Shown here in pieces: positions 8,232-17,178 of a stretch of DNA of 64,000 nucleotides. How positions within the stretch are numbered: the stretch's first letter is position 1; every line of letters starts with the position of its first letter. The stretch lies in the NCBI RefSeq assembly GCF_015840335.1, contig NZ_CP060395.1, positions 1,178,001-1,242,000 of the forward strand, in the 5' to 3' direction. Made by a program: the position numbers and the translations under genes. Source of the stretch: Synechococcus sp. CBW1108 (GTDB lineage: Bacteria > Cyanobacteriota > Cyanobacteriia > PCC-6307 > Cyanobiaceae). The notes under the pieces are model-generated. The model was not told the DNA's origin, ran no database searches, and worked only from the letters and a program-made list of their open reading frames with translations.

Positions 8232-10931
8232 TCAGGTGATTGGAGCTTTCCCCTGACATGGCAGGGCCTCCAGCTCACCCCCCAGCAGGGTGCTCTTCAG
8301 CTCCTCCCGCGCCTGCTCCAGCGCACCATCCAGGGCCGCCCCATCGCGCCCGCCCGCCTGGGCCAGGTTGGGGCGGCCGCCACCGCCGCCGCCGCAGGCT
8401 TTTGCCACGCCGCCGATGAAGGCCCCGGCCTTGGGGCCGGCCGCGACCACCGCCGCCCCGAAGGCCGCCACCAGGATCACCTTGGCCAGATCGGCCGGAT
8501 CGGGTAGGCCGCCCAGCACCACCGCCGCCCCGTCGCCCAGCTGGTCGGCCAGGCCCTGGGCGGCGTTCTGCAGGCCGGCGCCGTCGACGCCATCGAGACG
8601 CGCCACCAGCAACCGGTAGTCGCCGAGGGGCTCGGCCGTGTGCGCCAGCGCCGCGGCCTTGGCGCTCGCAAGCTCGCTGCGGGCCGCCGCCAAGGCTTTT
8701 TGCGTGACCTTGAGCTCCTCGGCCAGGGCCGCCACCCGCTCCACAATCTCGCCGGGCTGGGCCTTGAAGCGCTCGGCCAGGGGCTTAACTACCGCCTCGC
8801 GCTCCTTGAGGTAGGCCAGCACCGCCGGGCCGGCCACCGCCTCGATGCGGCGGATGCCGGCAGCCACGCCGCTCTCGCTCACGATCTTGAACAGGCCGAT
8901 CTCAGCGGTGTTGGCCACGTGGGTGCCGCCGCAGAGCTCCATCGAAACGCCGGGCACATCCACCACCCGCACCACATCGGCGTACTTCTCGCCAAACATC
9001 GCCACGGCGCCGGCGGCCTTGGCCTGCTCGATCGCCATCTCCGCCACCTGCAGGGTGTGGGCCTCGCTGATCCAGCCGTTGATCAGGGCCTCGATCTGCT
9101 CGAGCTCGGCCGGGGTCACGGCGCGGGGGCAGTGGAAGTCGAAGCGCAGGCGATCGAAATCCACCAGGGAGCCGGCCTGGCCGATGGCCGGGTCGACAAT
9201 TTGCTTGAGCGCCGCCTGCAGCAGGTGGGTGGCCGTGTGATTCGCCTGGGCGCGGCGGCGGCAGGCGGCATCCACCCGGGCCGTAACCAGGGCCCCGATC
9301 GCCAAACTGCCGCGCTCAATGTGGCCTCTGTGCACAAACACTGAGCGGTTGCGGCTCACACCCTCGATCGCCACGATCACGCCATCGCCTGAGAGCACAC
9401 CCCGGTCACCCACCTGGCCGCCGCCCTCGCCATAGAAAGGGGTGGAATCGAGCACCAGTTGCACTGCATCCCCCGCCAAGGCACGCTCCGCCGGTTCACC
9501 GTTCACGACCAGGGCCAGCACGCAGCTGGGGTGCTCCAGGGCCTCGTAGCCCTTGAAGGCGGTGGCCTCGGCGGCGGCCGCCATCTGCTCAATCGCCCCC
9601 TGCAGGGTGAGGTCGATGCTCACCGCTGCGGCCTTGGCCCGCTGGCGCTGGGCCTCCATCGCCGCCTCAAAACCGGCCAGATCCACCGTGAGGCCGTGCT
9701 CTTCGGCGATCTCCTCGGTGAGCTCCAGCGGGAAGCCGTAGGTGTCGTAAAGCTCGAAGGCCTGCTCGCCGCTGATCTGGGCGGGCTTGGCCGCCAACAC
9801 CTCGGCCAGCAACTTCTCGCCCCGCTCCAGGGTTTCCAGGAAGCGGGCCTCCTCCCGGGCGAGTTCGGCCAGGATCACGTCGCGGCGGTCCAGCAGCTGG
9901 GGGTAGGCCGCCTGCATCAGGGTGATTGACGCCTCGCCCATCGCCGCCAGGAAAGGCCTGTCGATGCCCAGCAGCCTGCCGTGGCGCACGACGCGCCGCA
10001 GCAGGCGGCGCAGGATGTAGCCGCGGCCCAGGTTTGAGGCCGTCACCCCATCGCAGATCAGCTGGGTGATGGCGCGGCTATGGTCACCGATCACCTTGAG
10101 GCTGGTTTGGCCCTTGGTGTCGAGGGCCCTGTAGTCGACCCCCGCCAGCTGGGCCGCCGTTTCAATCAGCGGATAGATCAGGTCGGTTTCGTAGTTGTTC
10201 GGCACGCCCTGCAGGATCTGGGCCATGCGCTCGAGGCCCAGGCCGGTATCGATGTTGCGGGCCGCCAGCGGCGTGAGGGTGCCGCCGGCGTCGCGGTTGT
10301 ACTGCATGAACACCAGGTTGTAGAACTCGATGAAGCGCGAGTCGTCCTCAAGGTCGATGCCGTCGTCGCCGAGTTCGGGCTTGAAGTCGTAGTAGATCTC
10401 TGAGCAGGGGCCGCAGGGGCCGGTGGGGCCCGAGGCCCAGAAATTGTCGGCCTCATCCAGGCGGATGATGCGCTTGGGGTTCACCCCCACCCCGTCTCGC
10501 CAGATGGCTTCCGCTTCTTCGTCTTCGCGGAAGACGCTCACCACAAGGTTGTTGGGCGAGAGGCCGAACACCTCGGTGGAGAGCTCCCAGGCCCAGGCGA
10601 TCGCCTGCTCCTTGAAGTAATCCCCAAAGGAGAAGTTGCCGAGCATCTCAAAAAACGTGTGATGCCGCGCCGTGCGGCCCACGTTTTCGATGTCGTTGGT
10701 GCGGATGCACTTCTGGGAGCTGGTGGCCCGCGGCGCCGGCCGCTGCTGCTGGCCCAGAAACACCGGCTTGAACGGCAGCATGCCGGCGATGGTGAGCAGC
10801 ACCGTGGGATCGTCCGGAATCAGCGAAGCGCTGGCGATGGGCTGGTGGCCCCGCTGCTCGTAGAAGTCGAGGAAGGCCGCGCGGATCTCGGCGCCAGTGC
10901 GGGGGCAGGCACGGCGGGGGGCAGCGGCCAT
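8232..10931 (-). CDS. alaS: alanyl-tRNA synthetase
   Basis: The enzyme charges tRNA-Ala in the cytoplasm. The open frame extends upstream, but the ATG at 10931 ([20 protein letters not shown]) is the likely start and gives about 899 residues, normal for AlaS. The class II catalytic domain begins [11 protein letters not shown], with [20 protein letters not shown]. The editing domain carries [12 protein letters not shown] and [13 protein letters not shown], which supply zinc and active-site residues. The C-Ala domain ends with a Gly-rich [18 protein letters not shown]. The last 20 residues (after [14 protein letters not shown]) are not typical of the family and lie next to the transposase remnant. 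A deleted copy of the 3' end lies at 5487-5858. The gene is divergent from the SNF2 gene. Confidence 0.96.
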   Translation of the reverse strand: MAAAPRRACPRTGAEIRAAFLDFYEQRGHQPIASASLIPDDPTVLLTIAGMLPFKPVFLGQQQRPAPRATSSQKCIRTNDIENVGRTARHHTFFEMLGNFSFGDYFKEQAIAWAWELSTEVFGLSPNNLVVSVFREDEEAEAIWRDGVGVNPKRIIRLDEADNFWASGPTGPCGPCSEIYYDFKPELGDDGIDLEDDSRFIEFYNLVFMQYNRDAGGTLTPLAARNIDTGLGLERMAQILQGVPNNYETDLIYPLIETAAQLAGVDYRALDTKGQTSLKVIGDHSRAITQLICDGVTASNLGRGYILRRLLRRVVRHGRLLGIDRPFLAAMGEASITLMQAAYPQLLDRRDVILAELAREEARFLETLERGEKLLAEVLAAKPAQISGEQAFELYDTYGFPLELTEEIAEEHGLTVDLAGFEAAMEAQRQRAKAAAVSIDLTLQGAIEQMAAAAEATAFKGYEALEHPSCVLALVVNGEPAERALAGDAVQLVLDSTPFYGEGGGQVGDRGVLSGDGVIVAIEGVSRNRSVFVHRGHIERGSLAIGALVTARVDAACRRRAQANHTATHLLQAALKQIVDPAIGQAGSLVDFDRLRFDFHCPRAVTPAELEQIEALINGWISEAHTLQVAEMAIEQAKAAGAVAMFGEKYADVVRVVDVPGVSMELCGGTHVANTAEIGLFKIVSESGVAAGIRRIEAVAGPAVLAYLKEREAVVKPLAERFKAQPGEIVERVAALAEELKVTQKALAAARSELASAKAAALAHTAEPLGDYRLLVARLDGVDGAGLQNAAQGLADQLGDGAAVVLGGLPDPADLAKVILVAAFGAAVVAAGPKAGAFIGGVAKACGGGGGGRPNLAQAGGRDGAALDGALEQAREELKSTLLGGELEALPCQGKAPIT

Positions 10932-11174
10932 GGGGGAGCAGAAGAAGCCTGAACCAGGCATGATCGCCCAGCATTGGCCGGCGCCCGCTGGCCCTGTCTG
11001 GGGCCCAAAGCCAACCCCGCAACCTGGCATCCGCCCGATCAACTGTGATGATGGTGCCGATCCGCGGGTGGCTGCCGCTTTGGCTGCCGCTGATCGGCAG
11101 CACCTTGGTGCTGCATTCAGCGCAGCGCCTGGCCCCACGCCTCCTGCCCGCCCGACGGCCGTAAGGCCGGGTTC

Positions 11175-14100
11175 ATGAGCCTGCTGCACGCCACCTGGCT
11201 GTTTCCCCCCGAAGGTTCGGGTGGTCGCCTATTTCTGTGGGCCGACACCTGGCGGGTGGCCACGCCGGCGGTGCCGAAGCTGGAGGCCCCCGAGCATCCT
11301 CTGGCCCTCAACGAAGACGATCTGGCCACCTGGCTCGACGACAACGGCCTCTGGAGCGAGGCCCTGCGGCCGGCCAGCGCCACCCTGAGCCTGCCCAGCC
11401 GCAGCCAGGCCGCCAAGGGGCGCCGCACCAGCGCCAGCAGCTGGAGCGGCCTGCCCCTGCAGGCCGGTGAACCGATCCCCAAGCAACTGGAGTGGTGGCC
11501 CTGGCAGGTGCAGGGCTGGGCCCTGGATTCGGCCAACGCGGGCGAATGGCTCAGCCAGCTGCCCCTGGCCGGCGAGCACCCGGAGATGGCCGATGAGCTG
11601 CGCTGGTGGAGCCACCTGCAGCGCTGGGCCCTGAGCCTGATCGCCCGGGGGCGCTGGTTGCCCCAGCTCGAAGAGGGCAAGGCCCGCTGGCTGCCCCTGC
11701 TCAACCGCGAAGACGACCGCCGCCGCCTCGAAGACCTGGCCAGCGGCCTGCCCCAGGTCGCAACCTGCGCCCTGGCCGCCGGCCCCCTGGGCGATCCCTC
11801 CCTGGCCTGCCGCCGCCCCGGCAGCGGCCGCCTGCGGGTAGCCAGCCTGCTGGAAGCCCTGCTCGATGGCCAGCTGCGGGTGGGCTTCAGCCCCAACGCA
11901 GGCGGGCTCGATCCGTTGCTGGCAGCCTGGCAGAAGGCCCTGGGCAAGGGCGATGGCAGCCTCAACCTGGGCGAGGAGGAGCTGGAGCGGCTCAGCATCG
12001 CCACCCACCACTGGCGCGAAGGGGTGGCGGGCAAGGTGGAGCCGGCCCGCACCTGCCTGGAGCTGTTCACCCCCGCTGAGGGCGAGGAGCTGTGGGAGCT
12101 GCGCTTCGGGCTGCAGGCGGAAGCCGACCCCAGCCTGCGGGTGCCCGCCGCCGCCGTGTGGGCCGCCGGCGATCGGGGCCTGCAGATGGGCGAAGTGGCC
12201 GTGCCCCAACCGAGCGAGCTGCTGCTCGAAGGTATGGGCCGGGCCCTGAGGGTGTTTGAACCGATTGTGCGGGGGCTCGATTCGGCCACCCCGGAAACGA
12301 TGCAGATCACGCCAGCCGAGGCGTTTGTGCTGGTGCGCACCGGCGCCCACCAGCTGCGCGACGAGGGCGTGGGCGTGCTGCTGCCCGCCAGCCTCTCCGG
12401 GGGCCTGGCCAGCCGGCTGGGCCTGTCGATCACCGCCGAACTGCCGGAGAAATCGCGCGGCTTCACCCTGGGCGAATCGCTCACCTGGGAATGGGAATTC
12501 ATGATCGGAGGGGTCACCCTCTCCCTGCGGGACCTGGATCGCCTGGAGGCCAAACGCAGCCCCCTGGTGCAGCACAAGGGGGCCTGGATCGAGCTGCGGC
12601 CCCTCGATCTCAAGAACGCCAAAAAATTCAGCGGCGCCAATCCGGGCCTGAGCCTCGACGACGCCCTACGGCTCACCGCCAGCGAAGGCGACACCTTCCA
12701 CCGGCTACCGGTGCACCGCTTCGACGCCGGCCCGCGGCTGCAGGCGGTGCTGGAGCAATACCACCAGCAGAAGGCCCCCGACCCCCTGCCGGCCCCCCCC
12801 GGCTTCTCCGGCCAGCTGCGGCCCTATCAGGAGCGGGGCCTGGGCTGGCTGGCCTTCCTGCACCGCTTCGACCAGGGCGCCTGCCTGGCCGACGACATGG
12901 GCCTGGGCAAAACGATCCAGCTGCTGGCCTTCCTGCAGCACCTCAAGGCCGAAGACGAACTCAAACGACCGGTGCTGCTGGTGGCGCCCACCTCGGTGCT
13001 CACCAACTGGAAACGGGAAGCCCACGGCTTCACCCCCGAGCTGGGGGTGAAGGAGCACTACGGCCCGCGCCGGCCCTCCAGCCCCGAGGCCCTCAAAAAA
13101 GCCCTTAAGGGCGTGGATCTGGTACTCACCAGCTATGGCCTGCTGCAGCGAGACAGCGAACTGCTCGAAAGCATCGACTGGCAAGGGATGGTGATCGACG
13201 AAGCCCAGGCGATCAAAAACCACACCGCCAAGCAGAGCCAAGCAGCCCGGGACCTGGCCCGCCCCAGCCGGTTCAGCAAGGGGGGCAGCCGTTTCCGGAT
13301 TGCCCTGACCGGCACGCCGGTGGAAAACCGGGTCAGCGAGCTGTGGGCGCTGATGGACTTCCTCAACCCCAAGGTGCTCGGCGATGAGCCCTTCTTCCGC
13401 CAGCGCTACCGGCTGCCGATCGAGCGCTACGGCGACATGGCCTCGATGCGCGATCTCAAGGCCCGGGTGGGGCCCTTCATCCTGCGGCGGCTCAAAACCG
13501 ACAAGTTGATCATCTCCGACCTGCCGGAGAAGGTGGAGCTCAACGAGTGGGTGGGCCTGGCTCCGGAGCAGAAAAAGCTCTACAACAAAACAGTCGAAGC
13601 GAGCCTCGATGCCATCGCCCGGGCGCCTTTGGGCCAGAAGCACGGCCAGGTGCTGGCCCTGCTCACCAAGCTCAAGCAGATCTGCAACCACCCGGCCCTG
13701 GCCCTCAAGGAAAATGCCGACACCGTGCTCGCCGCCGGCAACGGCAGCTTCAGTAGCCGCAGCGCCAAGCTGCAGCGACTCGAGGAGATCCTCGAAGAGG
13801 TGATCGAAGCGGGCGATCGGGCCCTGCTGTTCACCCAGTTCGCCGAATGGGGCCTGCTGCTCCAGGCCCACCTGCAGCGCAAGTGGCGCCAGGAGGTGCC
13901 GTTCCTATACGGCAACACCAGCAAAACCGAGCGCCAGGCCATGGTCGATCGCTTCCAGGACGACCCCCGCGGCCCCCAGCTATTTCTGCTGTCGCTGAAG
14001 GCCGGTGGCGTCGGCCTCAACCTCACCCGCGCCAGCCACGTGTTCCACATCGACCGCTGGTGGAACCCGGCCGTGGAAAACCAGGCCACCGACCGCGCCT

Positions 14101-14294
14101 ACCGCATCGGCCAACAAAACCGGGTGCTGGTGCACAAGTTCATCACCAGCGGCTCGGTGGAAGAAAGGATCGACCGGATGATCAAGGAAAAATCCAAGCT
14201 GGCCGAAGACATCGTCGGCTCCGGCGAAGATTGGCTGGGCGGCTTCGATGTGGGCCAGCTCAAAGATCTGGTCACCCTCAGTGATGAGGATTGA
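11175..14294 (+). CDS. SNF2-family helicase-like ATPase
   Basis: This is a 1039-residue SWI2/SNF2 ATPase that probably translocates on double-stranded DNA or remodels nucleoprotein. Residues of about 1-520 form the bacterial N-terminal and SNF2-associated region. The ATPase core follows: [15 protein letters not shown], the P-loop [12 protein letters not shown], the DEAQ box [10 protein letters not shown], the motif [14 protein letters not shown], and C-terminal helicase motifs ([35 protein letters not shown]). All helicase motifs look intact. It is the first gene of a coupled run with a HEPN/MNT pair and a SWIM protein. A SNF2 next to a SWIM zinc-finger gene is a recurrent bacterial pairing; its role is not established. 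Confidence 0.93.
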   Translation: MSLLHATWLFPPEGSGGRLFLWADTWRVATPAVPKLEAPEHPLALNEDDLATWLDDNGLWSEALRPASATLSLPSRSQAAKGRRTSASSWSGLPLQAGEPIPKQLEWWPWQVQGWALDSANAGEWLSQLPLAGEHPEMADELRWWSHLQRWALSLIARGRWLPQLEEGKARWLPLLNREDDRRRLEDLASGLPQVATCALAAGPLGDPSLACRRPGSGRLRVASLLEALLDGQLRVGFSPNAGGLDPLLAAWQKALGKGDGSLNLGEEELERLSIATHHWREGVAGKVEPARTCLELFTPAEGEELWELRFGLQAEADPSLRVPAAAVWAAGDRGLQMGEVAVPQPSELLLEGMGRALRVFEPIVRGLDSATPETMQITPAEAFVLVRTGAHQLRDEGVGVLLPASLSGGLASRLGLSITAELPEKSRGFTLGESLTWEWEFMIGGVTLSLRDLDRLEAKRSPLVQHKGAWIELRPLDLKNAKKFSGANPGLSLDDALRLTASEGDTFHRLPVHRFDAGPRLQAVLEQYHQQKAPDPLPAPPGFSGQLRPYQERGLGWLAFLHRFDQGACLADDMGLGKTIQLLAFLQHLKAEDELKRPVLLVAPTSVLTNWKREAHGFTPELGVKEHYGPRRPSSPEALKKALKGVDLVLTSYGLLQRDSELLESIDWQGMVIDEAQAIKNHTAKQSQAARDLARPSRFSKGGSRFRIALTGTPVENRVSELWALMDFLNPKVLGDEPFFRQRYRLPIERYGDMASMRDLKARVGPFILRRLKTDKLIISDLPEKVELNEWVGLAPEQKKLYNKTVEASLDAIARAPLGQKHGQVLALLTKLKQICNHPALALKENADTVLAAGNGSFSSRSAKLQRLEEILEEVIEAGDRALLFTQFAEWGLLLQAHLQRKWRQEVPFLYGNTSKTERQAMVDRFQDDPRGPQLFLLSLKAGGVGLNLTRASHVFHIDRWWNPAVENQATDRAYRIGQQNRVLVHKFITSGSVEERIDRMIKEKSKLAEDIVGSGEDWLGGFDVGQLKDLVTLSDED

Positions 14295-14298
14295 AGCG

Positions 14299-14724
14299 AT
14301 GGAGGCCCAGAGCTCTGATGTTCGCTGGAAACAGCGCTTCGACAACCTTCAAAGGGCCTACCAGCGCTTGCGCTGGGCATTGGAAATCCACCAGCAGGAT
14401 CCAGACAACGAGCTGATCCGCATGGCCGTGATCAAGGCCTATGAATTCACCTTTGAACTGAGCTGGAAAACCCTCAAGGATTTCCTCGCCTACAACGGTA
14501 TCGATGCCAAGCTGCCCCGCGAAGTGCTCAAACAGGCCTTCGCGACGGGGCTGATCATTGATGGCCAGCTCTGGATCGACATGCTGGAAGAGCGCAACTT
14601 GATGGCCCACACCTACGACGACGCCAGAGCCCGCAAAGCAGTGGATCAGATCCAGGAGCGCTATCTCGGTGGCCTACAGCAACTGCACGACATGCTGACA
14701 ACCAAACGGCAGGAGGCCCCATGA
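14299..14724 (+). CDS. HEPN-domain protein, nucleotidyltransferase substrate-binding type (HI0074/HepT-like)
   Basis: This 141-residue all-helical protein belongs to the family annotated as nucleotidyltransferase substrate binding. The start is the ATG at 14299 (MEAQSSDVRWKQ), 4 bases after the SNF2 stop, with a GAGG site at the right distance. The motif RNLMAH, followed by TYD, fits the HEPN RX4-6H ribonuclease signature. It overlaps the next gene, an MNT-type nucleotidyltransferase, by ATGA. In HEPN/MNT toxin-antitoxin systems the HEPN protein is the RNase toxin and the nucleotidyltransferase modifies and silences it. Whether this pair is an active toxin system or a house-kept pair is unclear. 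Confidence 0.85.
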   Translation: MEAQSSDVRWKQRFDNLQRAYQRLRWALEIHQQDPDNELIRMAVIKAYEFTFELSWKTLKDFLAYNGIDAKLPREVLKQAFATGLIIDGQLWIDMLEERNLMAHTYDDARARKAVDQIQERYLGGLQQLHDMLTTKRQEAP

Positions 14725-15044
14725 GTGCGCCAGCCACCAGCTCTGCCCCTGCCGCCACCAACCACGGCATCCCCGAGCGCACGGTGGCCGAGATCCGCTC
14801 CTGCCTGAAGCGCTTCCCCCAGATCCACTGGCTGAAGCTCTACGGCTCAAGGGCGATGGGCCGCCACTGGAGGGGCTCCGATATCGATCTGGCCTACAGC
14901 GCCGACGAGGATTGCAGCGCCGCCCTGCGCGAAGCCCTCGACCAACTGCCCACCCCCTATCTCTTTGATGTGACGCACTGGGAATCGCTCCGCTACGCCC
15001 CCCTGCGCGAACACATCGAACGCGTCGGCATCCCCTTCCCATGA
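14721..15044 (+). CDS. MNT-type minimal nucleotidyltransferase (HI0073/MntA-like)
   Basis: This is a 107-residue nucleotidyltransferase-fold protein. The catalytic GSX10DXD motif is intact (GSRAMGRHWRGSDIDLA). In characterised HEPN/MNT pairs the MntA partner transfers AMP to a Tyr of the HEPN protein. The gene overlaps both neighbours by 4 bases (ATGA at 14721 and at 15041), so its translation is coupled to the HEPN gene before it and the SWIM gene after it. This makes the pair an integral part of the SNF2-SWIM operon rather than a loose insertion. Confidence 0.85.
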   Translation: MSAPATSSAPAATNHGIPERTVAEIRSCLKRFPQIHWLKLYGSRAMGRHWRGSDIDLAYSADEDCSAALREALDQLPTPYLFDVTHWESLRYAPLREHIERVGIPFP

Positions 15045-15946
15045 CCCTCACCCCCACCACCTACGCCAGCGCCATCAACACCCAGCTCGGCGACCAGGGC
15101 CTGGCCCAGCAGCCCTGGTGGGTGGAGCAGTGGATGGAGCTGATCAACGGCTACCGCTTCAAGAAGCGACTGGAGCGGGCCTGGGAGTACGCCCGCAGCG
15201 GCAATGTCACCTCGATCCGCTTCGAGGGCAGGCGGGTGCATGCCCGGGTGCAGGGCAGCAGCGAGGAGCCCTACAAGGTGAAGCTCTGGCTCGATGTGCT
15301 CAGCGACGACGACTGGGGCTACGTGCTCGATGCCCTCACCCAGAAGGCCCGCTGGTCGGCCCAGCTGCTGGCCGGCGTCATGCCCCAGGACATCGAACGG
15401 GCCTTCGCCGCCAGCGGCAAGCGCCTGTTTCCATTCAAGTTGCAGGAGGTGCGCAGCGAGTGCAGCTGCCCCGACAAGGCCAACCCCTGCAAGCACGTCA
15501 GCGCCGTCTTCTATCTGATGGGGGATCGCTTCAGCGAAGACCCCTTCGTGCTGTTCCAGATGCGTGGCCGCACCAGGGGTCAACTGCTGGCCGACCTGGC
15601 CAAACGCCGCCGCCGGGCCTTGGCACGGCAGGCTAAAAAGGCTGCCGCCGCCAAGGGCTCGCAGCCAGTCGCCGAGGCCGCTCCCCACCCGGTGCATCCC
15701 GCCATCAAGAACCCAAACCGCTGGTGGCGCTACGACGCGGCCCTCGATCCGGATCTGGTGGTAATCACTCCAGCCCTCGAGGGCGACACGGGCCTCGATG
15801 CCGCCGGGCCCCTGCCCCTGGCAGAAGAACCCCGCTTCCCCGAAGCCAACCAGCACTTCCTCGAGCACCTCCAGGCCCACGGCCAGCAGCTGGCCGCCCT
15901 GGCCATGGCCAAGGCCATGGGGCCGGTCAACGGCGATGACAGCTGA
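15041..15946 (+). CDS. SWIM zinc-finger protein
   Basis: This 301-residue protein has a SWIM zinc-finger in its middle: CSCPDKANPCKHVSAVFY, fitting CxCx(n)CxH at about residues 142-159. The N-terminal part (WWVEQWMELINGYRFKKRLE) is typical of the bacterial SWIM proteins found beside SNF2 ATPases. The C-terminal half is basic, then low-complexity. SWIM fingers bind DNA or proteins; a role in targeting the SNF2 enzyme is inferred from the pairing. The start ATG overlaps the upstream nucleotidyltransferase stop. Confidence 0.88.
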   Translation: MTLTPTTYASAINTQLGDQGLAQQPWWVEQWMELINGYRFKKRLERAWEYARSGNVTSIRFEGRRVHARVQGSSEEPYKVKLWLDVLSDDDWGYVLDALTQKARWSAQLLAGVMPQDIERAFAASGKRLFPFKLQEVRSECSCPDKANPCKHVSAVFYLMGDRFSEDPFVLFQMRGRTRGQLLADLAKRRRRALARQAKKAAAAKGSQPVAEAAPHPVHPAIKNPNRWWRYDAALDPDLVVITPALEGDTGLDAAGPLPLAEEPRFPEANQHFLEHLQAHGQQLAALAMAKAMGPVNGDDS

Positions 15947-16442
15947 CTGGCTGGGCCCGCCGCCCTGGCTGAGCCCAGAAGCCCAGGCCCTGGCCGGCCA
16001 GCTGCTGAGCAGCCACCAGCGGTCCTTCGCCACGCCCCTGCTCGCCGGCCTGGCCGCCGATGCCTCGCCCCGGCTGATTGCCCAGGAGCTGTTCGCCGCC
16101 GAGGTGGTGGTGTTGGCCCACGACGGCGCCGATCCCAGCAGCGAGCCGGGCCCCCGCTTGATCTACGCCAACCGCGCCGCCCTGCGCCTGTGGCGGCGGC
16201 CCTGGGGGGAAATGGTGGGAATGCCCTCGCGGCTCACCGCCGAGCCGGCCGAGCGGGCCAGCCGCCGCCAGGCCCTGCTGGCCGCCCAGGCCCAGGAATG
16301 CCTCAGGGGCTACCGGGGCATCCGCATCGACAGCACCGGCCGCCGCTTCGCGATCGAAGGCGCTTGCCTCTGGAGCCTGCGCGATGGCACCGATCGGCCC
16401 TGCGGCCAGGCCGCCCGCTTCAATCGCTGGTGGCTGTTATGA
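15936..16442 (+). CDS. MEKHLA-domain protein
   Basis: This 168-residue protein contains a MEKHLA/PAS-like domain: LIYANRAALRLWRRPWGEMVGMPSRLTAEP and the ending GYRGIRIDSTGRRFAIEG are characteristic. The domain is known from the C-terminus of plant HD-ZIP III factors and from stand-alone cyanobacterial proteins and is thought to sense small molecules or redox state. The start chosen is ATG 15936 (MTADWLGPPPW), which overlaps the SWIM gene by 11 bases, so it is the last gene of the SNF2 operon. The ligand is unknown. Confidence 0.82.
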   Translation: MTADWLGPPPWLSPEAQALAGQLLSSHQRSFATPLLAGLAADASPRLIAQELFAAEVVVLAHDGADPSSEPGPRLIYANRAALRLWRRPWGEMVGMPSRLTAEPAERASRRQALLAAQAQECLRGYRGIRIDSTGRRFAIEGACLWSLRDGTDRPCGQAARFNRWWLL

Positions 16443-16575
16443 GGCTGGCTTGTGATGGTGGCTATTGGGTGTGAATGCCGAACCAAGCCGTGGGGGCCGT
16501 ACCGCCAAGGGCGGTCTGCACCCTGTTGGCTACTGGCCGGCGGCTGCAGATTGACGAAGTCCCGGAGCCCTTCCG

Positions 16576-17013
16576 ATGCTTACCCTGCGCCAATCACCCT
16601 TCGATCTGATCCGCAGCGACCTGCTCGAATCCGATCTGTTCAAGAAGCTCGAGCAGCAACTGCACAGCGCCGAAACGCAAAAGGCTGAGCGAGTTCCCGC
16701 CGCCGAAGTGCATGAAACACTCGAGGCCTACACGATCGCCCTGGAACTCCCAGGCGTCGACAAAGGCTCCATCGACGTCAAGGCCACCGACCGCACCCTG
16801 GTGATCAGCGCTGAACGGCGCTCCACCGTGGATGTCGGCGAGCCCGCCGCCCTGATCAGCGAGATCCGCTACGGCACCTGGAGCCGCAGCTTCCGCTTCC
16901 CCAGCGGCATCAACCGCGAGGGCCTCGAGGCCCACTACCGCGACGGCGTGCTCAGCGTCACCGCTCCTAAGGCCCAAACGATGACCACGGTGCAAGTGCA
17001 GGTGGAAAGCTGA
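16576..17013 (+). CDS. Hsp20/alpha-crystallin small heat-shock protein
   Basis: A 145-residue cytoplasmic holdase chaperone. The alpha-crystallin domain covers about residues 45-140 (AYTIALELPGVDKGSIDV, then YGTWSRSFRFPSGINREGL and the ending DGVLSVTAPKA). The N-terminal arm is short and carries a predicted helix (SDLLESDLFKKLEQQL). The gene stands alone with its own terminator just downstream. No heat-shock promoter was identified in the 130-bp leader. Confidence 0.93.
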   Translation: MLTLRQSPFDLIRSDLLESDLFKKLEQQLHSAETQKAERVPAAEVHETLEAYTIALELPGVDKGSIDVKATDRTLVISAERRSTVDVGEPAALISEIRYGTWSRSFRFPSGINREGLEAHYRDGVLSVTAPKAQTMTTVQVQVES

Positions 17014-17059
17014 GCGCCACACCCGTCAGGAGACACGAGAAAGAAGCGAACCCTCCCAG

Positions 17060-17088
17060 GCCCGGCCCAATGCCGGGCCTTTTTTTGG
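17060..17088 (+). terminator. intrinsic terminator after hsp20
   Basis: A perfect 9-bp stem, AGGCCCGGC and GCCGGGCCT, closes a 5-base loop (CCAAT) and runs into seven T residues, 47 bases after the hsp20 stop. Confidence 0.92.
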
Positions 17089-17178
17089 GCCGCCGCCTGC
17101 GCCGGGCAGCCAACGTATGGATGAAAGATTATTGCCCTTGATGGACGCAACCTTGCTCACCATCGCCTGGGAGCTGCC

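Noticed and set aside
10932-11189. 86-residue N-terminal extension of alaS
   Set aside because: The extension lacks homology to AlaS and lies in the divergent promoter region; ATG 10931 gives a normal start.
11117-12694. Long minus-strand open frame opposite the SNF2 gene (also 11229-12575 and 12705-13871)
   Set aside because: Antisense shadows of a GC-rich gene; the Ser/Arg- or Gln/Ala-rich composition has no motifs, while the plus strand has complete helicase motifs.
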